Shown piece after piece: positions 21,452-33,245 of a stretch of DNA of 64,000 nucleotides. Under the pieces are notes generated by a model. That model was not told the DNA's origin, made no database searches, and saw only the letters and a program-made list of their open reading frames with translations. Made by a program: the position numbers and the translations under genes. The DNA lies in assembly GCA_963580285.1 (NCBI GenBank), contig OY757015.1, forward strand, positions 144,706,082 to 144,770,081, written 5' to 3'. Within the stretch, counting starts at the first letter, position 1. Every line of letters starts with the position of its first letter. The stretch is from Lucinisca nassula. Its lineage: Eukaryota; Mollusca; Bivalvia; Lucinida; Lucinidae.

Positions 21452-21589
21452 CATTATGACAGGTCGGCCCTTTGTAACCCGGTGCACAACCATAAGAACA
21501 GGAACCATTTATATGGTTACATAGTATAACAGCTTTACAATGGCCACAATTGCTAGCACAGGCCTGCCCGTATGTCCCTGGGGTACAAA
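21452..21589 (-). CDS. Exon: EGF-like module
   Basis: This 138 bp phase 1-1 exon has acceptor ATTTTCAG and a consensus donor AATG|GTAAGT. It encodes CTPGTYGQAC, NCGHC, LC, GSC and GCAPGYKGPTC. It lies between a Penelope-like 3' fragment (ending near 21410) and a MITE copy (from 21711), so little of the ancestral intron remains around it. Confidence 0.85.
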
Positions 21590-21710
21590 CTGAAAATATT
21601 TAATAATTTGTAGCAGTATAAACCCAGAATATGTTCCTTTTATTCGTACTTTGTAAGGAAAATGTAAAAAAGGCAATAAACAGAAATCGATATAATTACA
21701 TTTTATCTCC

Positions 21711-21988
21711 CATCACGAAAACACGCCTATATAATTCTGACCCGCTTTAACCCCACTTTTATACAGCAAAACTGGGGTTTACAGGGGTTAACCTTAGTTT
21801 TCTCATTTCTGCTTTAAAATATAGATTGTGGGTACTTGTTAGAACCGCCTCAATGAGGCGGCCCTAACATGTACCCACAATCTATCTTTTGAGCAGAAAT
21901 AAGGAAAATATTACAAATTTTCCTCTTAATTTGTTGTTTTTCGGAGGAAAAATTTACAATGTATTTGTAAACGCATGTTTTCGTAATG
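21711..21988. mobile_element. Palindromic MITE, A-type, full length
   Basis: CATCACGAAAACACGCCTATATAA at the left, ACTGGGGTTTACAGGGGT, core TTAGAACCGCCTCAATGAGGCGGCCCTAAC, and ACGCATGTTTTCGTAATG at the right. Confidence 0.9.
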
Positions 21989-22049
21989 CCGCAAAAACTG
22001 ACACACATAAAGCAACAACATTATAAACAAAGCACTACCAGTAGACTCA

Positions 22050-22245
22050 CCCAAAATATTCCCAAACCGCTATCCAAAATAACAATAATAACAAGAACAT
22101 CGCACATAAACTTAACATGCAATATCATAAAATAATAGACCGCAACTGCAGCAACGCCTTGGAACGGTCAGTAATACTGTCAACTTTGGTATGGGGCGTA
22201 AATCGATACTACGTGTCCACAACCCTCGTCGTTAGTTCTGCTATA
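22050..22245 (-). mobile_element. Worn Penelope-like 3' tail
   Basis: AACCGCTATCCAAAATAACA, then GCCTTGGAACGGTCAGTAAT, then GGCGTAAATCGATACTACGTG and CCACAACCCTCGTCGTTA follow the order of the Penelope-like 3' untranslated region, with many changes. Confidence 0.6.
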
Positions 22246-22918
22246 CCAGTCAACCGATTTTTTGGGGGTTCATACTGATAGAACTCAAGTGCATATATAC
22301 CTTGAGCATGTTTATATTCCCGTTGACAGGTCTGCTAGTTCAAAGCAGAACTACATTCAAATTTGCCTACTTGGCAAAAAAAAAAATCAGCAGTCACCTT
22401 GGAATGCATATGATTTAAACAATTATTATTTAAAAAATAAATTTCAACGGAATACATAGATACACACATATACATAATGCGACAGAAGCTGAGAGTAAGC
22501 ATAGTGCTTTAAAAAAAGGTCAGTGTAGAAAGTCATTTACTGAATAACTACGAATATTCAGTGCTGGCAGAAAACATCGTAAGAAAAATCGCTTTTTATT
22601 CTTTTCATTGCCAAAGTCTGGTATTCTAAAATTGGACTGGATATATATGTAGTACGCTCTACTGAGACGCATAAAACTACCCATGAAACAATGAGGAATG
22701 CCGGTTACGAAAACAATTAATTAATTTGTATTTTCTGTATCCAAGTAAGTTCACCAACACGCAAAATGATAAACATTCAAAAATGTTCCTTATGTTGATG
22801 TGACAAAAGATCAAACTGATTATCCAGTCATCCTTTCTTCAAATTGTCCTTTAACTGGTTACACAAAAAGTACAGTGTAACATACAACATAATGGGTAAA
22901 TATTCCCTTCAAACACAG
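22246..22918. other. No gene recognised (intron)
   Basis: AT-rich sequence; the only longer frame (22262-22459) has no known motif. Confidence 0.5.
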
Positions 22919-22929
22919 ATAATTCCTAG

Positions 22930-23325
22930 AATTAAGAATGCAAAGTAGAAGTGGAGGCAACGATCAGGAATCGATACAATAAACCCACAGCTCCCATCAG
23001 AGACACCAAAGGAAAAGAAACACAAACATGAAACAACAGACCCTAATGGAAACATCAATAGCGGAAAGCCAAAAGGACAGTTACTTTCCCACAAAATGGC
23101 CAATAGGCTATCCAAAATAATATAATATAAACGACAAAAACACCAAAAGACAAACCATAACAAAAATAAACCGCGACAGAAGAACCGCATTGGAACGGTC
23201 AGTGGAAACAATTTCCACTGGGGGCTTAAATCGATTTTACGTGGCCACAATCCTCGCCATTACTTCCGTCGCGATTGAGACAAATAATGTGTTCAGTCCG
23301 CATGAAAGCCTTCCGTCTCTCTTGC
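22930..23325 (-). mobile_element. Penelope-like 3' untranslated fragment
   Basis: Minus-strand copy beginning at the 3' end GATCGTTGCCTCCACTTCTAC and running through GATGGGAGCTGTGGG-like, TGGCCATTTTGTGGG, CCGTTCCAATGCGG and GACGGAAGTAATGGCGAGG blocks. No coding region is attached. Confidence 0.75.
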
Positions 23326-23488
23326 ACAAAAGCCACTTATTTAAACGTATTTAAACATATATTTTGTAACTTGTGTCCAACAACCTGAAATATCCCTTTT
23401 TTATTTATATGATTTGTACTTATAAAAACACTGCCCATGCTTTTTAAGGCATTTTAACGCCTATCAAGCCATTGGCATCAAGCATAAC

Positions 23489-24538
23489 AACTAGAGCTGT
23501 TAGTGAAACTGACTAGGGCCCCGGCAGTGTCATTCGAGGAGTTGGATTTTTTTTTCAAAGAGCCATAACTCTTAGAGTGTTGTAGCTAGAGTTACGTAAC
23601 GTGCCATGTAATTGTATAATGATATTGTGACCTTATATCTAAAGTTTGAAGTTGATGCATTTGACAGTCTGTGAGTTATGAATAAAAACCGAAAGGGTAT
23701 TACTAAATGGCAACTGTCAATAACTTCAGCTTTATTTTCATTTGGATATCTATATTGGTTTTGAAATTAAGATGAAAACAAAAGACGAAAAAAGCTGATC
23801 TTTTTGGTCTTTCAGAAGGCAATAACTCTCAGAGTATTACAGCTAGAGTTAAGTAACTTGCCATGAAATTGTTTAATGCTGTTGTGATCTTACGTGTAAA
23901 GGTTGAAAATGATGCGTTTGAAGGTTTGTAAGTTATAAAGAAAAAAAAACATGAAAATGTTGATGGACAGACGGTCAGCTGGACAGATGGACAGACAGAC
24001 GGACGGTCGGATGGACGGATGGACGAACAGAAAGACAGGACATTACTATAGGGCAACTGTCATTAACTATAGGAAATTTCATTTGAATATCTATAGCGGT
24101 TTTAATATAAAGATGAAAAAATACGAAAAAGCTGATTTTTTTAGTTTTTCAAAGGGCCATAAATCTGGGAGTATTGAAGCTATAGTTACGTTACTTGCCA
24201 TAAAATTGTGTAATGATAATGAAACCATATATTTAAAGTTTGAAGTTGATAGGTTTGACGGTTTGTAAGTTATTAAGAAAAAATATGAAAAATGTGGACA
24301 TTTTTAAGTTTTTCAAAGGGCCATTACGCTGAGAGTATTGTAGCTAGAGTTACGACCTTTCCATGAAATTGTGTAATGATATTGTGACCTCATATTTGAA
24401 GTTTGAAGTTGATGCGTCTGACGGTTTGTAAGTTATTAAGAAAGAAGATAAAAAAATGTTGACGGACGGACGGACAGACGGACAGACAGGGTGATTACTA
24501 TAGGGCACCCACAAATAAATTTGCAGGGTCCTAATAAG
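23489..24538. mobile_element. Element with ~240-300 bp internal units (AACTAGAGCTGT family)
   Basis: It shares its first bases AACTAGAGCTGT with the 9190 element. Units contain AGAGTATTGTAGCTAGAGTTAC, TGCCATGAAATTGT-AATG and GTTTGAAGTTGATGCGT. (GGAC)n-type runs occur at 23965-24035 and 24465-24490. It ends ATTTGCAGGGTCCTAATAA. Confidence 0.7.
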
Positions 24539-24928
24539 AACTGAAATATGTTTGGCAGCAAAATATCCATATCAATTGTAATCACTTTTAGTGTTTGATT
24601 CTAAACATTTATTGTCACAATATTGTTTTAATATTTCTTTCTCATGAGGAGATTATTATCTTGATGAGCAGATGCCTAAGAAAAACAAAGACTCTTATCT
24701 GGCTCAATAAAACAAACAATATGACTTCACCCAAAAGTCCATATGTCTTACAGATGTGAAAAAAGCGCCTCCTTACATCATATAATAAAAATATAAATGC
24801 TTATTTATTCATTTTTATTTATTAATTTTCCAATGAGACTATTGCTAAACCTAGAAACAAAAGTGTAATATGTACGATTTATACTGTTATGTCAATTTTA
24901 TATGAAAATTACAGCATAATACTTGTAC
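24539..24928. other. No gene recognised (intron)
   Basis: AT-rich intron sequence left of the EGF exon; nothing assigned. Confidence 0.5.
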
Positions 24929-25066
24929 CTGAAATGCACGCGTTTCCTTGAAAACCAGGGTCACAACCGGAGCGACATAATCCAGAGGCTACATCACACT
25001 GCTCTCCAGCTAGACAGTGTCCACATTTTTCATTGCAATTTTCACCGAAAGTGTTGTTTGTACATT
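24929..25066 (-). CDS. Exon: EGF-like module
   Basis: This 138 bp phase 1-1 exon lies between acceptor ATATTTTCAG and donor TTCAG|GTACAA. It encodes CTNNTFGENC, KCGHC, QC, GLC and GCDPGFQGNAC, with all eight cysteines present. It sits just left of an unassigned AT-rich stretch and right of the tandem-unit element that ends near 24538. Confidence 0.85.
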
Positions 25067-25564
25067 CTGAAAATATTCCCGTCAATTTTGTTTTTTACTT
25101 TTCTGTTCTGTTTTTTTTTTTGTGCGTTTTTCTGTTTGTCCTGCTATAAAAACTTTTTCATACAGCTGTCCTGACGATAAAATCTGCTTTGCTCGCAGAA
25201 TTCCAAAATCCGAAAATGATATCTACTGAACGGAGCACAGGAAAATTGCCTCGTTTTATGTACATTACAAAGTACATGCTCAAGTTAAGTTGAGCATGAA
25301 AATAATTTTACAACCTCGAGCCCAGGTTTACACACTGTTTTAACTTTGTTTCTGTTTGTAAAAAATGTATTTTAGTATTTGACTCTTTGTTAGCTTTTTA
25401 TTGAAACTTGACTAAAGGGATATTTTCTCGCTCTCTGGAGTGTTTCTCGTCCAAACGCATAAAAACTTTGACGCTACAATGTTTGAGTTTCTAAGATATT
25501 GCCTCTTAACGGTATAACTTCTGTTTCTAAAGCACGAATCTTTTATTTACAGGATAGTTCTCTG
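25067..25564. other. No gene recognised (intron)
   Basis: AT-rich intron sequence right of the EGF exon, with a T-rich tract near 25110; nothing else assigned. Confidence 0.5.
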
Positions 25565-25879
25565 TTTTGGTTTGGTTTGATATTTAACGGCCCAGTCAAT
25601 ACTATTTATGTCATTTTTGAGCCGGTCAGTTTAACTATCCACACTTTTCCCGGGCATACTTATACGTAAGCGGTTAACCAAACAAAGCACATTCTTTCGT
25701 CAGAAACCGACAACTGCCTTTCCCTTTTTGAATCAGCGGAAGGGAGAGAAAGACTGACCGTTTAAAATATTTCATGATCAATCTCCACGAAATAATGTTG
25801 CCGACCCCGGCAGGAATAGAACCCGCGTCTTCCTGACCACCAGTCAGACGCGAATCCGACTGAGCTACCGAGGCCGACA
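25565..25879 (-). mobile_element. tRNA-headed SINE (family 1) with probable target duplication
   Basis: The minus-strand head GTCGGCCTCGGTAGCTCAGTCGG is at the right end, and the TTAACGGCCCAGTC 3' block with an A/C-rich tail is at the left. ATAGTTCTCTG (25554-25564) and ATAGTTCCCTG (25880-25890) flank it with one mismatch. Confidence 0.85.
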
Positions 25880-26126
25880 ATAGTTCCCTGAACTTGATGA
25901 ATCCAACATTATAGCAGACTAGATAAATGCAGGTGTTTTCGTTGTAAAAATGTAGACATGCACTTCCATTGTGTGTGTGCCCATTCCATTAAAGATTTAA
26001 ATTTGTAAGAAGGGATTGGTGTCAGACGTGACATCAGTGTATCGTCTTAAAATGTGCCAAATATATGCGCTCCGACTTAACGAAGAAATCAGCCATGGAA
26101 ACATCTTGAAAAAAAAACACAATTAC

Positions 26127-26264
26127 CTTTAGAACACAGATCTCCCTGCCAACCAGAGCCACATCCATTTGTACATGTGCCATTCGCATTATTACACTGA
26201 GCTCCAGCCATACAGTGTCCACATGGCAAACTACAGTTCATGCCGTATGTGAGGTTAGTGCATT
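26127..26264 (-). CDS. Exon: EGF-like module
   Basis: This 138 bp phase 1-1 exon runs from acceptor TTTACCGTAG to donor TAAAG|GTAATT. It encodes CTNLTYGMNC, PCGHC, QC, GTC and GCGSGWQGDLC. The 138 bp size is shared by five of the seven complete EGF exons, which suggests they arose by duplication of one exon. Confidence 0.85.
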
Positions 26265-27050
26265 CTACGGTAAATAATCAAAATGCTTAATAAAATGACA
26301 ACTTGAATTTGGATGACCATTGGCTCAAAGCTCATTCATGCAGACATTCATACAGACAGGGGGACATGCATAAGCTTTGAACCAATGAACATGCATATAG
26401 CGTGCAGCACAGAAAGCTACATATGATGGGCAAGTGTGCATGCTGGTCTAGGTCATTACTAAGTGCGCATGTGTGTAGACGTGGTTTCCTTCTCACGACT
26501 CAGATGTCGGAAAATAAAAGTAGTGCATTTAATTGTAAAACAAGTGTAGTTAATAGGGTTTAAAACACTGCGTAGTATCATATAGAATCCGTCGGTTTAG
26601 AAAGTCTAAAATTTATATTTTGTTTTTCAAACTGCTTTATTCTTAGATAGTGTAAAATAGTTTTCTTGAAATAAAATTAATTGTACACGTGCTCACACGA
26701 TCTTTTATACACACTGGTCGACAGGACTAACCATGTAGAAAGATTGTACAACAATCAATATTTGTAGAAATCGATACATGGACACAGATAAAGTTGACAG
26801 AATGAGTTGCATTCAGCTGGATAAAATTCGACAAAATACGTGATCACGGTTTAAATCGAACGGTCTAAATGCGATATCTTACCGCAAAGAATTAATTGAC
26901 TTAAAATAACAAATAATATATACGTACTAAAAACTATTTATTCGTTCATGTCCGTGCTAAAAATTTGGTCTCTGTTATTTTCTATAATTTCTTTTGTATT
27001 TTGTTAAAAATGGTAGGCAATAAAGTGTTGCATACATGAAAAATACTTAC
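26265..27050. other. No gene recognised (intron)
   Basis: Nothing beyond intron sequence is apparent between these two EGF exons. Confidence 0.5.
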
Positions 27051-27185
27051 CTTGTAAACAATGACGACCTTGCCAACCCGCCTGGCACCCTATTAAACAG
27101 TTTCCATCGACATGATTGCAATTGTCACCAAAACATTTGCCACATGTCTGGTTGCAGTTCAACCCAAAGGACCCCGTCGCACAAG
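27051..27185 (-). CDS. Exon: EGF-like module
   Basis: This 135 bp phase 1-1 exon has acceptor TTATGCAG and a strong donor ACAAG|GTAAGT. It encodes CATGSFGLNC, CGKC, DNC, GNC and GCQAGWQGRHC, eight cysteines in the spacing typical of MEGF/laminin-type EGF repeats. The phase matches neighbouring exons, so it joins in frame to 30404-30535 upstream and 26127-26264 downstream. Confidence 0.85.
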
Positions 27186-27537
27186 CTGCATAACATAGAG
27201 TAAGAAAAACATTGATTTCACAATAGCATCCTACAAGGTATTCGCAACTTTTACAGTAAAAGAACTGCACATGTTTTAACAAGAAAGACACGTGTTTTTT
27301 TTTTCTTGTTTCTTTCTGCCGTTTTACAAGTGTCGTCGAAAAGGTACCTTATAATTATTCAGATAACATACCCGTATGCTACATGCAGTTGTCATAAATC
27401 CATACATGACATATCAAATCTGTTACCGAGCTGAGTTAAGACATTAGCTCGCATCAAGCAAATAGGAGTCTTCGAGCATACTAAATAGAAATAAAGTACA
27501 GATTTACAACTTCCCTCTCTGAATGATGCAACATACT

Positions 27538-27775
27538 GGGGCCAGTTGTTCAACACTAACGATGTCATTAGTTAACACATCGTTAAAACTTTGATAATTT
27601 AATATGGAAAATATGCTAATGTTTTTGTCGAAAAAATGTGAGCAGCTTTTGCAAAAGCTGCTCACATTTTTTCTGCAAAAATACCAGCATTTTAGATATT
27701 GTACTTGATAGAACACTTAACAATATGACCACTAACGAGCTTGTTAAACTAATGATGCTTTGAACAAGTGGCCCC
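27538..27775. mobile_element. MITE with GGGGCCAGTTGTTCAA termini
   Basis: The left end GGGGCCAGTTGTTCAA is answered by TTTGAACAAGTGGCCCC. The centre is a perfect hairpin AATGTGAGCAGCTTTTGC / GCAAAAGCTGCTCACATT, with CTAACGA-type motifs between. A second copy is at 50610-50821. Confidence 0.85.
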
Positions 27776-29002
27776 TGGTCACCATTCATCCTTATAGCTA
27801 ACAGCTTTCATGGAAGAATGGGGTCAAATCTTTTGTGCAGGAAGTGCATATGATTAAACAAAAAACGTGATATTATGCTGCTGTGGATCTGTATTCCATT
27901 CTGTTTGGAATTATATATGTAATTTGAACTGGAATCCGATATGAACTGGAATTTATAATAAGATCCGAACCAACAACAAACCAGGAAATCAGGTGTCCAT
28001 AACGCAACAAACTCAAAACGCATTTTAGACTACGTATCATAGAATAAAAGATATAATAGATATATCTCACATGGTGTCCTTCTGCAATCACACGTGAATC
28101 TAAGACCATGCAAAAGGAATTTGATCGGTCGGTTTGCTTTGACTTAAGACTTTTTACTCTGTAACTATTTCTTTGGTCGAGCCCCAATCCCACCCCCTCC
28201 CGGAGTCCTGGAGTTCAGCTGTTGATTTTCATTTGCTTCAGCACTTACGTGACTTCATTCTGTCGAATTATTATCATTGTTTCATCTCTGAATTTGAGCT
28301 GAAAATCCTTCACATGGAATAAACAAAATACTTGTGTAAACCACGGCAGAACTAAAGCCGTGTATTATGACCTTGTAAATTTAGCCCTAACCCTAGTAGA
28401 ATTTTGCTGACCATTCCGGGTCAAAGCAAAGCTTCTTTTATGGATTATTATTGCAGTTGTATGTCTTTGCATATGTCTCCTGCTAATATTTATATCTTTG
28501 ATAGCCGTTTTGCCATTTTGGGGGTAAGAAACTGGTCTGTTAAATTATACGTTTTGTCTATGTGAGTCATTCTTTCCCATTTGAATCCTGGGCGAAAGGG
28601 ACAGGGAAGGTAATTTTATCGATTACTAATAATTGCCTTATTATAATTTTGAGAAGCATGGCACCGGAATGTATCAGTTGACAAGTGAAAAGAATCTTCA
28701 ATTATGTGTCATCAGCTACGTCTTGTTGGGATAGGCTTTGGATTCTGGTTCGATCAGTTCCTGAAGTATCTTTGCTCATTTAATTAATTCTCAAATCAGG
28801 CTGTACAAATGTTTAGGCATAACATAACGTTCCCTGTTTGCACGAAGACGCTTCGTGACAATGACAATATATATATATAACGTACAGTAAAGGCTCTGAT
28901 TAGACTGCACGGATGTGCAGACTTGTATCTTCGCGAGACGTACATGCTCAAAGAAACCGTTTTGCTTGGCACTGTCCAATTGACATACTTAGGGGAACTG
29001 AT
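27776..29002. other. No gene recognised (intron)
   Basis: Overlapping minus-strand frames at 27808-28193 have no motif. A short (AT)n run is at 28866-28880. Near 28880-28990 some words (GATTAGACTGCACGGATGTGC, TCTTCGCGAGACGTACATG) recall the GCGAAGAC MITE family but too weakly to delimit. Confidence 0.45.
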
Positions 29003-29016
29003 ACACTTACAGTCAA

Positions 29017-29326
29017 GCCGGCCTCGGTAGCTCAGTCGGATGCGTGTCTGACTGGTGATCAGGAGGAGGCATGTTCGATATCTGCCGGGGTCGGCAACAT
29101 TCTTTCGTGGAGATTGATCATGGAATCTTTTCTGTGGTCATTCTCTCCCTTCCGCTGATTCAGGATGGGCAGTTGCCAGTTTCTGGCGAAAGAATGTGCA
29201 CTGTACTGGCTAACCGCTAACCATAAGCCTATTCAGAAAAAGTGTTGATAGGTAAACTGACCGGCTCAAAAATGGTCTTTATAGTCGTGTCTAGGCCGTT
29301 AAACCCTTATACAAACGAAAAAAAAA
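29017..29326 (+). mobile_element. tRNA-headed SINE (family 1) with target duplication
   Basis: GCCGGCCTCGGTAGCTCAGTCGG opens it and TTAAACCCTTATACAAACGA plus poly-A closes it. ACACTTACAGTCAA (29003-29016) and ACACTTACAGGCAA (29327-29340) flank it, one mismatch in 14. Confidence 0.9.
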
Positions 29327-29340
29327 ACACTTACAGGCAA

Positions 29341-29938
29341 GGCGATTCATTCAAAATATTTTTTTCATTCACCTTATGCTTTAAGTAAACATTTGTTTTA
29401 AAGAGAAAATTCTTTTCTCTAAAAGTAGCTTTTCTTGTGATTAAATACTGTTCAAAACTTCTTTTATGGATCTTTCAGTAGAAAAATTCTTTTTATTCAG
29501 CTATGTCCAGGGACATGATTATGCCTTGCATTTTTTGGAAATATTGTTGTTACTCGTAAGAGTATGGAGCGTGGCCTGCTACAGTAGCTTGTTGTATGAT
29601 ATTTCCGTAAAGATAGCTATGTCGAAATACACATTGTCATCACGTCAAATGATTGGTTGTTAAAAGTTTGTGAAAGTTTCAACAACTATAGGACTAAAGG
29701 CATTGCACTCAAAAATAGTTTTTAAGTTGGGTTTATGCACTGGATGCGATCCTTCAATATGATCTTTTCGTGTATGGTGCTTCTCTGGAGGGCAGGAATG
29801 GAAGCTCGAAAACTCAGAAGCTGAGGTCCCTCGCCCGGCCCCTCTACAGTAGTTTTCCTGTTTTTCGTCCATGTGTCGATTAGCTTTGTGTAGTATCGAG
29901 CAGAATATTGTTTTCCCTGTTTGTATGTGTCCTTACTT
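29341..29938. other. No gene recognised (intron)
   Basis: No exon or repeat boundary was recognised. Confidence 0.5.
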
Positions 29939-30212
29939 AGGGCCCCCGTTCATCGGGGCTAGAGATAATTGACTTGGTTGCATGGTGCTTCCACTCAGAG
30001 CTGACACCGACCACACGTCGCACGTTATAAGGTCTAAGGCCTCACAGGCAAAGGGGAGCGCGTCGGACCGCCATATTGGTTATATTGGGCGGCGGGGCTT
30101 GTGATGTCATTCCATCTAATATCGAGTAAACATTCCACAAAATAGGAAGGAGCGGATCTAAAATGACGTAAAAAGTGTTGACGGCGACGTTAAATCTCAA
30201 TCAAACGACCAG
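29939..30212 (+). mobile_element. SINE (family 2), worn
   Basis: TTCATCGGGGCTAGAGATAAT, CAGAGCTGACACCGACC, TCTAAGGCCTCACAGGCAAAG, TGATGTCATTCCATCTAA and TGTTGACGGCGACGTTAAA are worn family-2 blocks in order. Its sequence GTCTTTGCTGGTC neighbourhood at the right is not part of the family. Confidence 0.7.
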
Positions 30213-30403
30213 CAAAGACTTTCGGGCAAAGCCGAGGCAACGTCGATTCGGCATTTCAAAGTCGGATATATGTTGGCCCGACGTTGGCACGACATTCTTT
30301 GCTTGATGGGTTACGATGGTTGTGTTTTTTGATAATGTTTCTTCCTGGATAACTTTTTTCTTTCAAGTTTACTTTAATTATTAACGATAAGAAAACATTT
30401 TGC

Positions 30404-30535
30404 CTTGAGAGCAGTCGTCGCCATGCCAACCAGCCGCACATCCACCGGGACAGATATTTGTAGTCTCATTACACTCCTTCCCGTCCAAACAATGTCCACA
30501 GATACATTTGTTGCCATAGAAACCAGATTGACATC
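30404..30535 (-). CDS. Exon: EGF-like module
   Basis: This 132 bp phase 1-1 exon encodes one complete module with eight cysteines: CQSGFYGNKC, CGHC, EC, IC, then GGCAAGWHGDDC. The acceptor is GTTTTCCTAG. The expected donor position reads CAAG|GCAAAA, so this intron would use a GC rather than a GT donor. The Penelope-like element at 30661 lies only about 130 bases upstream of the acceptor, in the opposite orientation. Confidence 0.78.
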
Positions 30536-30660
30536 CTAGGAAAACAACAGGCAAATATAGAAACAAGGAAGGCAAGTTAAGTTAAGTTAAGTCGTGTTTC
30601 GTGCAAAACTTAAAATAGGGAATGGTTTATAACAACCAAATAGTGTCAGTGAAGTGATAT

Positions 30661-31845
30661 TTGAAAAAGTTGCGTCTTGAAAAAGCACGGTTTATTGCAC
30701 CTTACAAAGCACGGTTTATTGCAAATTCTAGCTCTTGCACTACCACTGAACTTTCTAAATTATTAACTTCCTGTCTTACTGCTATTAAAACGCATGTAAT
30801 TAAATATTGTGATAAAGTCTTTGAAAGATCGGGAAGAAATCTGTTTTGGTCTATGAAAAATTCGAATGAGGTTTTAAATAAATTGAAATCTAGACATTTT
30901 CGTGCTTCTAGTCTGTCTACCTACGATTTTTCCACTCTTTACACTACACTTCCTCATAATCTTATAAACGAAAAGCTTAATGATTTATTTGAATGGGCTT
31001 TTCACAGAAAAGATTCTCTCTATCTTGCATGTAATGTCAGAAATGCATTTTTCACTTCTAAAGAGCATAAGAATTATACACTTTGGTCATGTCAGAAAGT
31101 GTGTGATGCCCTCACCTTACTACTTGACAATATTTATATTAGATTCGGTACTAAGTTATTTAGACAAATTGTGGGTATTCCGATGGGTACTAATTGCGCA
31201 CCTCTTGTGGCTGATCTGTTCTTGTATTGTTATGAAAGAGACTTCATGTTGTCACTTTTCATTGATAACCAATCTGAAATTATTGAAGCTTTAAGCTCTA
31301 CTTCTAGATATTTAGATGATTTATTAAATATTGATAATACCTATTTTGATGGTTTGATCAGTCAGATTTACCCCCTAGAACTTCAGTTAAATAAAGCAAA
31401 TTATTCTGATACCGAGGCCCCGTTTTTGGATTTACATCTATCTATTGTAGATGGATTTGTTTCGTGCAAAATTTATGATAAACGCGATGACTTTGATTTT
31501 GAGATTGTAAATTTTCCTTTTTTGGATGGTGATGTTCCTCGTGCGCCATCCTATGGCGTTTATATTTCGCAATTAATTCGATTTGCTAGAGTGTGTAGTC
31601 ATGTAAGTGACTTCAACACTCGTAATAAATTATTAACGGCTAAACTCCTTAATCAGTGTTATCGGTACCATAAACTACGCAAAGCCTTTTCAAAATTTTA
31701 TAGACGTCATTCTGATTTAATTTCAAAATTCAATATTGGACTTAAATCTCTTCTGCAACAAGGTCTATCGGAACCCGAATTTCATGGTGACTTAGTATAT
31801 AAATTCAGAAAAATATATAACCGCAATGACTTCAGCACCCAATAG
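30661..31845 (+). pseudogene. Reverse transcriptase of the Penelope-like element (interrupted)
   Basis: The 394-codon frame contains the reverse transcriptase core: YDFSTLYTTLPH at residues 88-99 (catalytic aspartate at 89), GIPMGTNCAP at 172-181, and the RYLDDLLNI box at 216-224 with the paired catalytic aspartates, then EAPFLDLHL at 252-260. These motifs, and the C-terminal KLLTAKLLNQ-type tail, match a Penelope-like family widespread in invertebrates. The apparent stop (NDFSTQ then TAG) is created by the insertion at 31844; the true continuation is at 33531. The N terminus is also missing, so the copy is defective though its core frame is intact. Confidence 0.85.
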
Positions 31846-32275
31846 TCTTCAAACTCTATGACGTCACGCATTGTTTACAACGGTGCATTGTGGGATTGTT
31901 TGGGGGAAATCGGTAGTGAAAAAGGCGTTAAAGGCACTATTTTACCGTCACGAACCCAGAGATTTGGTACGATTGTCGAAATGTAGGGGATTCAAAGCGA
32001 ACACGACTTATTATATTATTATTTTATGAGTATTTGATAAACTTTGGGCAATACACCAACGCTTACTCCTACGGAGTGATTTTGTGTTTTCAAAACTAAC
32101 ATTTGAAGCCCTTTAGCTCGGTACCGACCCCGACGCTTCAAATAAAAAACAAGTGTGTGAGAGGTGGTGAAAGTTTTGTGTGTCTCCAGGTAAACCCCAG
32201 TAAAATTGCAGTGCCTAAAATATAATCTGGGTTCAGACCCCTTGAACAGACTAAATACGCCTAAAGCGTTGTTCT

Positions 32276-32412
32276 GGGTTCAGACTCCCAGCTAGGCACA
32301 CTCCGGGAAAACCTGGTAATACAGCCATACATCCTACTGTGGGTCCCAAACCCTCAAAGGCTTAAAAAAAAAACCGAATGGGTTCAGAGCCCCAGCTAGG
32401 CACATTCCGGGT
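32276..32412. repeat. Direct repeat of ~33 bp
   Basis: GGGTTCAGACTCCCAGCTAGGCACACTCCGGG at about 32278-32309 is repeated as GGGTTCAGAGCCCCAGCTAGGCACATTCCGGG at about 32381-32412. Confidence 0.7.
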
Positions 32413-32425
32413 AAACCCACACATA

Positions 32426-32567
32426 CTAATCATGCAGGCACACGTCGCTAGGGCAACGTCAAACCAACGTCGGTGCAACGGCACGACGTAGATGTGACGT
32501 TGCATAAACGTCATGACGTCGAACCGACGTTGATGTGACGTCACAATTACGTCATGTGCCTGCTGGG
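32426..32567. mobile_element. Palindromic element with GCAGGCACA ends and ACGTC repeats
   Basis: TGCAGGCACACGTCGC at the left pairs with TACGTCATGTGCCTGCTGGG at the right, and the interior is rich in GACGTTG/CAACGTC words. Nested in the 31844-33530 element. Confidence 0.65.
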
Positions 32568-32954
32568 TAAGGGTCAGTACAGTTTTCTTGCGGTTATAGT
32601 AGAGCGGATGGTCCAAATCTGATCTCTTGGATTTTTTTCTTTATTTTTGCATTTTATCGTTTGAAAATAATGATATTTTATGGATTAAATTAATACCTAT
32701 CCATATAATATTATTTTCAAGCAATTTTGGTAGACGTGACACAACCATTTGGAAGACCTACAGTGTTGTTCAAGTATGATAAAAACAATCCAAGAGATCA
32801 GTTACTGGATCATCCACGACGTAAGCTATATAACCTATATGCAGGAGCTGAAGAAGGGGATTCGGCCCCGAAAACGTTTCCGCGTGCCAGTTAATGTTTA
32901 CTGAAGTTGAGAAACGGTATTACATGTGCCTAACTCATACTGAAATGTTATGAC

Positions 32955-33245
32955 CATGTGAACAAGTCCGTTTAATGAACATCCCCCTAAACCCCACATT
33001 ATAGAGAAGAAACTGGGGTACATGTACCGGGTTATTCATTATTTCTTATTTCTGCTCCAAGACATAGTTTGTGGGTACTCGTTAGAACCGCCTAAAACGT
33101 GGAGGTTCTATATAACAAGCAACAAAATCTATGTTTGCAGTATAAATAAAAAAAAAAAAAAAAAAAATACAGATTTTCATCAGAGAAGTAACCATTTTTG
33201 GAGATGTGAAAATTGCACCATGTCGCAATGGTGAGTTATCGTAAT
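32955..33245. mobile_element. Palindromic MITE, B-type, worn
   Basis: CATGTGAACAAGTCCGTTTAATG at the left, AAACTGGGGTACATG, core TACTCGTTAGAACCGCC with the right arm largely lost (GGAGGTTCTATATAACAAGC), a poly-A run, and GTCGCAATGGTGAGTTATCGTAAT at the right. Confidence 0.8.
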
